A stretch of DNA of 53,756 nt from an uncultured Pirellulaceae bacterium (GTDB lineage: Bacteria > Planctomycetota > Planctomycetia > Pirellulales > Pirellulaceae). Positions 27,930 through 35,701 of the stretch are shown in pieces (the first letter of the stretch is position 1; every line of letters starts with the position of its first letter). The notes below the pieces were generated by a model. The model saw only the letters and a program-made list of their open reading frames with translations, ran no database searches and was not told the origin of the DNA. The position numbers and the translations under genes were made by a program. The stretch lies in assembly GCA_937944405.1 (NCBI GenBank), contig CALDYR010000050.1, positions 1-53,756 on the forward strand, read 5' to 3'.

Positions 27930-29114
27930 ATGGGATTTTTGTCCGGCGGCGTCACCGTTGTTCGTTATCGAATCACCAGCGATCCTTCGGGAGACTTCGG
28001 AGAGAGCCATATTGAATCTCTTTCGGGCAACGCGATTGGGTCGAAAACGACGAACATCTACGAAGAGCCCGATGTTGGATTTTTGGGCGGGGCTCATTTG
28101 TTGGATACCGATTTTTCGGAGGAAAAAAATATCCTTGGAGACGCGATGCACTTCGGTGTTCGGATCGACAGTTGCCAGATTCCATCACCCATCAAGCGGG
28201 CGTGGATGCATCAAGAGTTGGCCGGGATGATGAAGGACAAAGAACCCGGAAGTCGCCCCACGAAGGCTCAGAAGACCGAAGCAAAAGAAGCTGTTGAAGC
28301 GCGTTGCGCCGCCCAAGCCGACAAAGGCAACTTCAAGAAGATGGCCGAAACATCGCTGCTTTGGGATGCGAAAACCGATACCCTGATGATCAGCACCGCA
28401 AGTGAGAAGACGAGTGACTATTGCTTGGGGTTGATTGAATCGGCCTTTGGGCTTGAACTTCAAAAAGTTACATCCGGCACTTTAGCCCTTGAGTGGGCTG
28501 ATGAATCCGATCGCAACAGTGACATGTTTGCCACGACGCCGACATCGTTTCATGAACACGCCAACGGCGGCGTGGTCTGGTGGAACGGGATGACAGACAA
28601 CTACGATTTTTTAGGCAACGAATTTTTATTGTGGTTGTGGTGGAATTGGGAAACCAACTCCAACGTAATCCAGCTAAGTGATGGATCAGAAGTCTCGGGA
28701 ATGTTTGCGCGGTCACTGAGTTTGGATTGCCCTGACGGTGAACACGGGAAGGAATCTATTTCATCTGAGTCACCCGTTGCGTTGCCGGAGGCGGCGTTGG
28801 CGGTGCGGATGGGAAAACTTCCTCGTAAGGCAGGTTTGACGTTGGTGCGAAACGGCGAAAAATACGATTTCACATTGCAGGCCGAAACCTTTACCCTTGG
28901 CAGTGCTCGTATCGCGCCGGCAGATGAAAGTGCCTCTGGTTCGCGCGATGTTGTTGACCGCATCGAATCGGTGCGGCAGCTATGTGAGACCGTCGATTTG
29001 CTGTACGGTGTTTTCTGTGAAAAAAGAATCGGAAAAAATTGGACCGCAGAGTTGAAAGAGTTGTCTCAATGGCTGGCATTGGAAACCGCGCTCAAACGCC
29101 AAAGCGCTGCTTAA
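27930..29114 (+). CDS. RdgC-like protein (recombination-associated)
   Basis: This 394-residue protein looks like a divergent RdgC. In gamma-proteobacteria RdgC forms a ring around double-stranded DNA and restrains RecA. The similarity I see is spread: GFLSGGVTVVRYRIT at the start, RIDSCQIPSPIKRAW, a KAQKTEAKEAVEAR helix matching the KTEKD.LKDEV region, LLWDAKTDTLMISTASEKTSDYCLGLIESAFGL, and a C-terminal FLLWLWWNWE segment. E. coli RdgC is about 300 residues, so this one is longer. The ATG at 27930 is chosen because conserved-looking sequence begins there; the frame is open from 27852. It stands alone. Identification is by pattern memory and should be treated as probable. Confidence 0.6.
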   Translation: MGFLSGGVTVVRYRITSDPSGDFGESHIESLSGNAIGSKTTNIYEEPDVGFLGGAHLLDTDFSEEKNILGDAMHFGVRIDSCQIPSPIKRAWMHQELAGMMKDKEPGSRPTKAQKTEAKEAVEARCAAQADKGNFKKMAETSLLWDAKTDTLMISTASEKTSDYCLGLIESAFGLELQKVTSGTLALEWADESDRNSDMFATTPTSFHEHANGGVVWWNGMTDNYDFLGNEFLLWLWWNWETNSNVIQLSDGSEVSGMFARSLSLDCPDGEHGKESISSESPVALPEAALAVRMGKLPRKAGLTLVRNGEKYDFTLQAETFTLGSARIAPADESASGSRDVVDRIESVRQLCETVDLLYGVFCEKRIGKNWTAELKELSQWLALETALKRQSAA

Positions 29115-29277
29115 TAAATCCATTGGGAGGGGATTGTCGTTATAACATCCGGTAGAGTGTGGTCGATTTGGCCACACCGTGCTGCCCACTTTCAGAGGGC
29201 TAACGAAAATAACGCCTGGTAGGGTAGGTTTGCATACAGATATGCCGCAGGTCGATGGTAAAAGAAGAAGCGTTTGG

Positions 29278-29306
29278 TTGATCAAAGTCCTTCACCGATC
29301 TAAAAT
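29278..29306 (+). promoter_or_regulatory. Candidate sigma-70-type promoter of the HMA selenoprotein gene
   Basis: TTGATC (29278-29283) and TAAAAT (29301-29306) are separated by 17 bases and lie about 50 bases upstream of the ATG at 29357. The match to -35/-10 consensus is fair, so this is only a candidate. Confidence 0.35.
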
Positions 29307-29356
29307 TTCGTTGCCGGTTGTGGCCAGTAAGAAGAACCTTTCCCCTCAGAAAACAA

Positions 29357-29875
29357 ATGAATAAATTGCTAACGATGTTCGGGCTTGCGGCAGTCGCTGC
29401 GACCCTGACGCTCGGTTGCGATTCGGCCCCGTCGGTATCCGACGCGGGTGCCAACGGTACGACGTTGGCTTCGATTTCGCCCGAAAACAAAGGGACCGTC
29501 GTGTATGGGGTAACCGGAATGACGTGACCGGGCTGAGACAAAGCGGTTGAAAAACTGCTCAAAGAGCTACCGGGTGTAGCTTCCGCCGAGGCCGATATGG
29601 CGACACGAACCGCCGCTGTGATCTACGACAAATCAATCTTTGATGTCGCCTCAATTGGCGATGAAGGCCGTTACACTTTCGAAGTCCGACAGGATTCAGC
29701 GACTGCTGACGGGAAAACCGCCGATGGTTCGGACGGAAAAGGTATGGCAACCGCTGATGGAGATGAGAAAGACAAACCTTCGATGATTAAGATCGAGGAC
29801 GCGGCGATCGAAAGTGGTTCTGGAAAAAAGCAGGAATCCAACATCGTGCCATCCTTGGATGGGCCGGCCAGTTAG
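29357..29875 (+). CDS. HMA-domain (MerP/CopZ-like) exported protein with UxxU: predicted double selenocysteine selenoprotein
   Basis: Read with both in-frame TGA codons as selenocysteine, the product has 172 residues. A signal sequence ends at TLTLGC (possible but non-ideal lipobox, Cys at residue 21). A heavy-metal-associated domain spans about 46-112: VVYGVTGMT-U57-P-G-U60-DKAVEKLLKELPGVASA...TRTAAVIYD. In the family this motif is GMTCxxC and both Cys bind a soft metal ion; here both are TGA (29525-29527 and 29534-29536) while the rest is a normal HMA domain. The frame is open on both sides. The tail is charged and low in complexity (Asp/Gly/Lys). Hairpins suited to act as SECIS elements follow the TGAs. 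Automatic gene calling would split it into two fragments or drop it. A pseudogene is possible, but two independent hits at exactly the two functional Cys make that unlikely. Confidence 0.82.
29542..29559 (+). promoter_or_regulatory. Candidate bacterial SECIS hairpin 1 (serves UGA at 29525)
   Basis: AGCGGTT (29542-29548) pairs with AACTGCT (29553-29559) around a GAAA tetraloop; one of seven pairs is G-T. The loop begins with G at 29549, 21 bases after the first UGA, and the stem starts 14 bases after it. The published bacterial consensus, as I recall it, needs a G among the first two loop bases 16-37 bases after UGA; this fits. It lies within the coding sequence, as bacterial SECIS elements do. 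Confidence 0.6.
29564..29582 (+). promoter_or_regulatory. Candidate bacterial SECIS hairpin 2 (serves UGA at 29534)
   Basis: GAGCTAC (29564-29570) pairs with GTAGCTT (29576-29582), including one G-T pair, around a CGGGT loop. G is the second loop base at 29572, 35 bases after the second UGA, inside the 16-37 base window. It begins four bases after hairpin 1, so the two can form together. Confidence 0.55.
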
Positions 29876-29981
29876 CGACCACCAGCGCGTGCGACGAGTG
29901 ATAGTTTCCAGCTGATCATCTTGGATGAATTGATGGAAATGTTCCATCGAAGCAATATTTTTGAAAACTGAATTTTTCCAC

Positions 29982-30022
29982 CAGCGGCATTTCGTGATTT
30001 CGAAGTGCCGCTGTTTTTTTTT
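29982..30022 (+). terminator. Intrinsic terminator of the HMA selenoprotein gene
   Basis: CAGCGGCA (29982-29989) pairs with TGCCGCTG (30006-30013) and a run of nine T follows. It closes a monocistronic transcript between the HMA gene and the oxidase gene whose ATG is at 30034. Confidence 0.9.
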
Positions 30023-30033
30023 GAGCGAGTGTT

Positions 30034-31200
30034 ATGCCTGAAAACCAAAACCAAAATCATTTTGATTGTATCGTCATTGGATTCGGTGGCGTAGGCAGCG
30101 CGGCGATGCGATATGCCGCAATGTCGGGGCGCTCTGTGCTTGGGATCGACTCCCATGGGCCGGCTCATACCCACGGAAGTTCGCACGGTCAAACGCGCGT
30201 GATCCGAAAGGCCTATTTCGAGCATCCCAACTACGTACCGATGTTGCAAGAGTCGTACGATTTGTGGGACGAACTTAACCGCCGCCACCGGACCAGACCC
30301 GAAACCAAGGAATTGTTGACCCGGTGCGGTATCTTGCAGATCGGGCCGCCGGAGGGGCAGGTCATTACCGGAGTTTTAAAGAGTGCTGAAACGCATAGTC
30401 TGTCAGTAGAACGTTTTACGCGCGAACAGATAATGCGACGGTTGCCAATTCTTAAAGTGCCAGAAAATCACGAAGGCGTTTTCGAGCCAGATGGAGGATT
30501 CTTACGGGTCGAACTCTGCATTGCCGCATTTCTTAAACAAGCGATTCATCACGGTGCTGAATTACTTTCTAACACGACGGTCAGTCAAATAAGCTCTGAC
30601 GATAACGCTCTGATGAACGTTCATACGTCTGCTGGTGAATTTACAGCTGACCAGATTATTGTCAGCGCCGGGGCCTGGGCGAATCAAGTGCTACCTGATT
30701 TAGAACTGCCACTGACGGTGTTGGCGAAGCAGCAGCACTGGTATCAAATCGATCGGGTTGACAATAAATTAGTCAACGAATTCCCTTGCACTTTCTTTGA
30801 ACGCGCCGATGGTAGCAGTTTCTACGTTACGCCGGAGTTGGATACGATAGGCATGAAAGTTTGCGAGCATTCTGGCGGGGACGAGGTACATGACCTGGAG
30901 CAGTTTTCCAACGAACTCAACGACGGTCAGAAAGAACGTATCGACCAGTTTCTGGCTGAGAGTTTTCTGTTCACCAAATCGCGTTTGGTTCATCATAGTA
31001 TGTGCAAGTACACGATGACGCCCGATTCCCACTTCATCGTTGATCGTCATCCGGTTTACCAGCAGGTTGTTTTTGCTGCGGGATTTTCGGGGCATGGTTT
31101 CAAGTTTGCTCCGGTAATTGGAAAGCGTTTGGTGGGGATGTTGGACGGCGAGCAAGACGATCGGTTCGATTTTTTAACGCTTCGTCGATTTGATGATTAA
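30034..31200 (+). CDS. SolA-type FAD-dependent N-methyl amino acid / sarcosine oxidase
   Basis: This 388-residue flavoprotein belongs to the monomeric sarcosine oxidase / N-methyltryptophan oxidase family, which oxidises N-methyl amines to formaldehyde, amine and H2O2. The FAD-binding motif (VIGFGGVGSAAMRYAA) starts near residue 13, and GIDSHGPAHTHGSSHGQTRVIRKAY is family-typical. FEPDGGFLRVELC and ISAGAW-like VSAGAWANQVLP follow. C324 in SMCKYTMTPDSHFIVD aligns with the Cys that holds FAD covalently. Near the end AAGFSGHGFKFAPVIGK is the second FAD-contact motif. The ATG at 30034 follows GAGCG. It starts just after the terminator of the HMA gene and so is transcribed separately. Substrate is not resolved. 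Confidence 0.88.
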   Translation: MPENQNQNHFDCIVIGFGGVGSAAMRYAAMSGRSVLGIDSHGPAHTHGSSHGQTRVIRKAYFEHPNYVPMLQESYDLWDELNRRHRTRPETKELLTRCGILQIGPPEGQVITGVLKSAETHSLSVERFTREQIMRRLPILKVPENHEGVFEPDGGFLRVELCIAAFLKQAIHHGAELLSNTTVSQISSDDNALMNVHTSAGEFTADQIIVSAGAWANQVLPDLELPLTVLAKQQHWYQIDRVDNKLVNEFPCTFFERADGSSFYVTPELDTIGMKVCEHSGGDEVHDLEQFSNELNDGQKERIDQFLAESFLFTKSRLVHHSMCKYTMTPDSHFIVDRHPVYQQVVFAAGFSGHGFKFAPVIGKRLVGMLDGEQDDRFDFLTLRRFDD

Positions 31201-31300
31201 GTTGGATCGTTGCATCAAAAGACGGTATGTCGATGGAGGTGCTGGGGGCGTTTCGAACTCCAATGTCGATTTGCCGGATCGCTGGCCTTTGACTGGAGGG

Positions 31301-31366
31301 GGTTCTTCCCGGATTTTAGTGGCAGGCTTTTAGCGCATTGCCCGCCAAAAAGTTCCCGGAAGAACC
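31301..31366. mobile_element. 66-bp near-palindromic MITE-like element with ISL3-type ends
   Basis: The left arm 31301-31327 (GGTTCTTCCCGGATTTTAGT...) and right arm 31340-31366 (...AGTTCCCGGAAGAACC) are imperfect inverted repeats of 27 bases with a 12-base centre. The arm sequence matches, inverted, the end next to the ISL3 transposase relic at 13154-13178. This suggests a minimal non-autonomous derivative of that element, or a head-to-head fusion of two ends. Confidence 0.6.
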
Positions 31367-31446
31367 TCAGAGAAAATCCAAGTCCTGTTTGCCACGTTGG
31401 TTTGTGAAAAATTTGATAGTTATCCTCTGCCTTGATGGCAGAGGCA

Positions 31447-33099
31447 CTATTTTGCCATTGCCGCAATAGGCCTCGTTCGTCCGTCTGCGATGATTTTTTT
31501 CAACTGTTGCTTCAAGCGTTCGGCGACTTCGGGGTGATCGGCAATCACATCGACTTGCTCGGCCGGGTCCTCTTTCACGTTGAACAGTTGATATTCAGGT
31601 TTTTTGACATTGGCCAGTTTATGTTCGACGGTAACGTTTCGCGCCCGTCTGCGGCCGTAGTTATGCAGCTTCCAATCGCCTACTCGAAGCCCGAACGTTT
31701 TGGTGTTGCCGTTGTCCTGTTGCACAATGTGATCCCTGCCGATTGCAGTCGGTTCGCCTGTCAAAGCGTCAAACATGTTGAGGCTGTCGACGCAAGCACC
31801 GTCGTCTAAGTGTTGTTGGGTCATCGCGGCCAAGCTGGCGGGGAAATCAATGGTGCAGACAATCTTGTCGCTGACCGTTGGTTTGATCTTTCCGATCCAA
31901 CGCGTTATCAGCGGTGTGCGGGTGCCGCCCTCGTAGACGCTGTATTTGCCACCGGTGAATGGGCCACCGGCGCGATGATCCCCCAATTGTTCGAGGGCAC
32001 CATCTTTGTATCCGTCGTCCATCACCGGGCCATTGTCTGAACAGAAAATGACCAATGTCTTTTCGGCCAACTTTAAACGGTCCAGCGTCTTCATCAGTTC
32101 GCCTACGCACCAATCCATTTGAACGATGCTGTCACCGCGGAAGCCCAACGACGTGGCGCCCTGGAATCGTTCGTGAGGAATACGTGGCACGTGAATGTCG
32201 TGCCCCGAGAAGAATAAAAAGAACGGTTTGCCGACGTTTTGTTCTAAGAACGCGTTCGATTTTTCGACCCATTTATCAGCCAGGTCTTCGTCGCGAAATC
32301 GAGCCTTATGTCCGCCGGTGTAATACCCGATACGGCTGATGCCGTTGTGGATCGTCATGTTGTGCCCGCGCGACCAGTCCATCTTTAGGGTCTCCCGGTG
32401 GGTCACGCCATCAGGATGATCCTCCGAAGGCTTTTCCATGCCGACCCATAAAGGATCGGCGGGGTCAAGGTTCAATACGTGATGGTCTTCCACGTAAACT
32501 TGGGGGACGCGGTCGTTGGTGGTGGGCAGCAAGAAACATGAATCAAAACCGATTTCCAGCGGACCGGGGTTGAGTTCTCCGTTCCAGTCGGGCCCGCCTT
32601 CTCCGCCCAAACCAAGATGCCATTTGCCGATGACGGCCGTTTGATAGCCCGCGCGGTTGAGAATCGACGCCATCGTTTCGGTGCCCGGTTTGATCACAGC
32701 CGGTGAATTCGGTGGCGCGATGCCAGTACCTTTGGTGCGAAAGGCATAGTTCCCCGTCAGCATGGAATAGCGCGTCGGCGTGCAGGTCGATGCCGAACAA
32801 TAACCGCTGGTGAAACGGATGCCTTGAGAGGCTAGTTTGTCGATGTTGGGTGTTTGCAGCGACGTGGCACCGTAGCACGACAGGTCGCCATACCCCAAGT
32901 CGTCGGCCATGATCACAATCACGTTGGGGGGATCGGCGTTAGGGGAAGACGCAGAGGAGTCTGCCCCGTAAGTTGTAGACATCAGTAGGCCCAGCAATTG
33001 GGCCATCGCAAAGAAAGTGACGGTCGAGAGATTAACGGTCGCGTGGGAAACGGTCGCGTGGGAAACGGTCGAAAAAGTTTTTGCTTGCGCTACTGACAT
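31447..33099 (-). CDS. Secreted arylsulfatase-type sulfatase 2
   Basis: This 550-residue sulfatase removes sulfate esters outside the cytoplasm after its Cys is converted to formylglycine. Metal-site D66-D67 (IMADDLGYGDLSCYG) and the modification motif C106-T-P-T-R110 are intact; GKWHLGLGG, HDIHVPRIPHERF and FCSDNGPV are further active-site blocks. A hydrophobic signal (FFAMAQLLGLLMSTTYGA) lies at about 29-46, preceded by a repeat-encoded polar stretch (TVSHATVSHATV). The ATG at 33099 is chosen because GGAG lies nine bases upstream; an earlier ATG at 33120 would add seven residues. It is divergent from sthA. It differs clearly from sulfatase 1 (CTPTR against CAPSR, no Ca-binding tail), so the two probably act on different substrates. 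Confidence 0.93.
   Translation of the reverse strand: MSVAQAKTFSTVSHATVSHATVNLSTVTFFAMAQLLGLLMSTTYGADSSASSPNADPPNVIVIMADDLGYGDLSCYGATSLQTPNIDKLASQGIRFTSGYCSASTCTPTRYSMLTGNYAFRTKGTGIAPPNSPAVIKPGTETMASILNRAGYQTAVIGKWHLGLGGEGGPDWNGELNPGPLEIGFDSCFLLPTTNDRVPQVYVEDHHVLNLDPADPLWVGMEKPSEDHPDGVTHRETLKMDWSRGHNMTIHNGISRIGYYTGGHKARFRDEDLADKWVEKSNAFLEQNVGKPFFLFFSGHDIHVPRIPHERFQGATSLGFRGDSIVQMDWCVGELMKTLDRLKLAEKTLVIFCSDNGPVMDDGYKDGALEQLGDHRAGGPFTGGKYSVYEGGTRTPLITRWIGKIKPTVSDKIVCTIDFPASLAAMTQQHLDDGACVDSLNMFDALTGEPTAIGRDHIVQQDNGNTKTFGLRVGDWKLHNYGRRRARNVTVEHKLANVKKPEYQLFNVKEDPAEQVDVIADHPEVAERLKQQLKKIIADGRTRPIAAMAK
33034..33070. repeat. 15-bp tandem repeat in the 5' end of sulfatase 2
   Basis: AACGGTCGCGTGGGA is repeated twice plus a partial third unit. 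The 15-base period keeps the frame and encodes the repeated VSHAT in the N-terminal region ahead of the signal peptide. Confidence 0.7.
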
Positions 33100-33347
33100 A
33101 AAAAAGCACTCCGGTGACATGATTTATTCGTAGATCGTTTCGAAGCGGCGGGTCAACCGCTTCGAAGCGAAGAATCGAGTATACACAAGTCGCGTTGGGA
33201 GTGGATGGTTGGTTGAGGAATGACCGTTGGCATTAACGAAATATCTTTGACGGAGGCATAGAGGGCGTCGCCGAGATTGCGAAAAAGCGCTATTGCCGTT
33301 AAAAATGACGTCATTAGAAACATGAACTTACAACGAAGCACGAAACG

Positions 33348-34730
33348 ATGGATCAAAAAGTAGACGTAGTTGTTATCGGTACCGGCCCCGGAGGTGAAGG
33401 CGCCGCGATGCAGCTGGCTAAGGCGGGGAAGAAAGTCATCGTCGTCGAACGTTATGCAAGGATAGGCGGAGGGTGTACACACTGGGGAACCATCCCCTCT
33501 AAAGCGTTAAGATTTGCGATTTCTCAATTGACCGAAGCCCTTACCAATCCGATTCTGATTGAAAGCGGTTTAAAGGCCAAACCAACCATCGCGCAGTTAA
33601 CCGGGACGGCGCAAAAGGTAATCTCACAACAGGAGTCCATGCGGCGGACGTTCTACTCTCGCAACAACGTCGAAGTTGTCGGCGGCCATGCACGGTTTGT
33701 TGATGCGAATACGATTTCGATTGACAATGGTAAAACAATTTCGACCGATCATGTTGTCGTCGCGGTGGGGTCGCGACCGTACCGTCCGCCGAATGTCGAT
33801 TTTGATCACGAACGTATCTTTGACAGCGACACCATTTTAGGGCTGGAGCACAAACCGAAAACCTTGACTATTTTTGGTGCGGGGGTCATTGGTTGTGAGT
33901 ACGCGTCGATGTTCAGAAACCTGTCGATTAAAATTAACTTAATCAATGGGCGCGGGGAATTATTAGATTTTTTGGACAATGAAATCAGCGATGCACTTTC
34001 GTACCACATGCGCGAACGCGGCGTTGTGATTCGCCACAACGAAAGTATGGAACGTATCGAAGCGGTCGACGATGGCGTGATCACCCATCTTAAAAGCGGG
34101 AAGATGCTGAAGTCCGATGCGTTTCTCTGGGCCGCAGGAAGAACGGGCAATACGGCTGACTTGGGTGTCGACACCGTCGGGCTGGAACCCGATAAACGTG
34201 GATACTTGGAGGTCAACGCGTGCTATCAGACAAAAATCGAAAACATTTTCGCCGTTGGCGATGTCGTTGGATTCCCGTCTCTGGCCAGCGCCGCTTACAC
34301 CCAAGGACGTGCCGCGGGGAAACGGATTTTAGGCGAACCTGAAGAACAATGTCTGTTGGGGAGTGAAATTCCTGCCGGCATCTACACGACGCCTGAAATT
34401 TCGTGCATCGGAAAAACGGAAGAGCAGTTGACTGAGGAAAAAATTCCTTATGAAGTCGGGATCTCCAATTTCAAACATCTTGCTCGGGCTCAGATTCTCC
34501 GCCAAGACGTCGGGATGTTGAAGATTCTGTTTCATCGAGAAACACTTGAAGTGTTAGGAGTGCATTGTTTCGGCGCTAACGCATCAGAAATTATCCATAT
34601 TGGACAAGCCGTTATGTCCAATCCGGCGATCAATTCACTGGAGTACTTCATTCAAACGACCTTTAATTATCCGACAATGGCCGAAGCCTATCGCGTGGCA
34701 GCGCTCAATGGATACAACCGATTGTTTTAA
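33348..34730 (+). CDS. sthA: Si-specific NAD(P)+ transhydrogenase
   Basis: SthA is a soluble FAD enzyme that moves hydride between NADPH and NAD+. The 460-residue product has the FAD motif [19 protein letters not shown] and the diagnostic GGGC43-T-H-W-G-T48-IPSKALR; dihydrolipoamide dehydrogenases have a second Cys where Thr48 stands, so absence of that Cys marks the transhydrogenase branch. The NAD domain shows [14 protein letters not shown], the second FAD motif is [22 protein letters not shown], and the dimer domain ends in [19 protein letters not shown]. The ATG is at 33348. It is divergent from sulfatase 2. Cytoplasmic redox balance. Confidence 0.93.
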   Translation: MDQKVDVVVIGTGPGGEGAAMQLAKAGKKVIVVERYARIGGGCTHWGTIPSKALRFAISQLTEALTNPILIESGLKAKPTIAQLTGTAQKVISQQESMRRTFYSRNNVEVVGGHARFVDANTISIDNGKTISTDHVVVAVGSRPYRPPNVDFDHERIFDSDTILGLEHKPKTLTIFGAGVIGCEYASMFRNLSIKINLINGRGELLDFLDNEISDALSYHMRERGVVIRHNESMERIEAVDDGVITHLKSGKMLKSDAFLWAAGRTGNTADLGVDTVGLEPDKRGYLEVNACYQTKIENIFAVGDVVGFPSLASAAYTQGRAAGKRILGEPEEQCLLGSEIPAGIYTTPEISCIGKTEEQLTEEKIPYEVGISNFKHLARAQILRQDVGMLKILFHRETLEVLGVHCFGANASEIIHIGQAVMSNPAINSLEYFIQTTFNYPTMAEAYRVAALNGYNRLF

Positions 34731-34844
34731 GCACAATCTCAGACTGATCATTTTTGAGCCGCACTGGTTTACATAAGTTTCTTTTGACAACTGGAGATGA
34801 TCGCGGCTAAAAAATGCTGGGATGAAATGGTAGGGGAAAAGATA

Positions 34845-34955
34845 GCCCCCGATTATCGTGGGGGCGATTGGCTTGGGAGGCGGGCGTTTATGGGTGGGCC
34901 GCGAGAAATTGGGTGGCCCGCGAAAAATGGTGTGGTGGTTGGGCGGTAAATCAGT
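34845..34955. repeat. Hairpin and short G-rich repeats downstream of sthA
   Basis: GCCCCC-GATTATCGT-GGGGGC forms a hairpin at about 34845-34865, roughly 115 bases past the sthA stop. Then GGGTGGGCCGCGAGAAAT and GGGTGGCCCGCGAAAAAT occur in tandem, and GGGCGGTAAATC occurs twice. The region is G-rich on the + strand and holds no gene I can support. Confidence 0.45.
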
Positions 34956-35240
34956 GTGGGCGGTAAATCGGTGGCTCAATGGAGGCAAACATCAGTCGCT
35001 CTCATCGCCATTGAACGTCTACATCAATCGGGAATACCGATGGAACAGGCCATTGAGTTGGCTTGCGATCTTGTTGCCGCTGGAAAAGATGTTCGCGATA
35101 AAATCAGTGAGGCACTATCGAAGGTGGAAGACCCGAAGGGTATCAGTGCTTGGGCAGATTCGATCACGACAACCGCAGTTGATAGTATGACTAAAATCGA
35201 GTTCTGGCTGCCCATGGCCACGACTCCAAAGCTGTCCTGA
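34956..35240 (+). CDS. Possible small protein, truncated by IS5 sequence
   Basis: A frame of 94 codons encodes a helical, mixed-charge segment (ALIAIERLHQSGIPMEQAIELACDLVAAGKDVRDKISEALSKVED). I do not recognise it. The composition looks like real protein, but the last dozen codons overlap, in another frame, the start of the IS5 transposase fragment at 35213. The original C-terminus was therefore probably replaced. The start is uncertain: one option is the first codon of the frame, another the ATG at 35041. Confidence 0.3.
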   Translation: MGGKSVAQWRQTSVALIAIERLHQSGIPMEQAIELACDLVAAGKDVRDKISEALSKVEDPKGISAWADSITTTAVDSMTKIEFWLPMATTPKLS

Positions 35241-35485
35241 GATTTCTTAAGCGTCGACATTATAACCCCCACGCGGAATCCCGTGGTGCAGAAGAAGTCC
35301 AACGTAGGAAGAATCCGTGCTTCAAAGCACGCCGCTGGGTCGTCGAACGAACGCATTCATAGATCAACAGGTTTCGGAGACTCCGAGTCCGCTGGGAAAA
35401 GAAATCCGAAAACTATCCCGCCATGCTACCATTCTCCTTCGCCAACACCACTCTCTGGCTGCTGGAGTTCTGGGATAGGCTCTTA
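35213..35485 (+). pseudogene. IS5-family transposase C-terminal fragment
   Basis: The frame HGHDSKAVLRFLKRRHYNPHAESRG..E, then ARRWVVERTHS, a TAG stop where family members have Trp, then INRFRRLRVRWEKKSENYPAML is the C-terminal block of IS5-type transposases, with the conserved catalytic Glu region RRWVVERTHSW..RFR. It keeps only about 90 codons and has one nonsense change. Confidence 0.8.
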
Positions 35486-35637
35486 GTGTCGATCTCGACA
35501 CGACTGTGCTGGAGACGCTCGGGGACCGGGCCGATGGTGCAATGATCGGCGTGTTTGATTGATCTTTTGCAGTGAGGTGGTTGAGTGCTGGTCCCGGTGA
35601 GTGCAGCACGACGCGATCGCCGAAGAAACGCAGGAAA

Positions 35638-35672
35638 GAAAAACGCCGACGTCCTCACGGAAGTCGGCGTGT
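35638..35672 (-). terminator. Intrinsic terminator of the Cys-rich gene
   Basis: On the minus strand ACGCCGAC pairs with GTCGGCGT across a 12-base loop and is followed by T5. It lies about 30 bases after the stop of the gene ending at 35702. Confidence 0.75.
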
Positions 35673-35701
35673 CTAGCCTCGATAGATGAAGCGGTTGAGG
35701 T

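Noticed and set aside
29525-29536. The two TGAs as sequencing errors or simple pseudogene stops
   Set aside because: Two independent point changes would have to hit exactly the two functional Cys codons nine bases apart, both as TGA and not TAA or TAG, with no other damage; selenocysteine explains this better. It stays an open alternative until sel genes are confirmed.
29318-29875. Two separate small genes, 29318-29527 and 29597-29875
   Set aside because: Both are in the same frame, the second lacks a start at the beginning of its domain, and joined they form one HMA domain whose only gaps are TGA at the two Cys positions.
33348-34730. Dihydrolipoamide dehydrogenase or mercuric reductase (tempting beside a metal-binding protein)
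   Set aside because: The active site reads CTHWGT with only one Cys, diagnostic of SthA, and there is no C-terminal Cys pair or HMA domain as in MerA.
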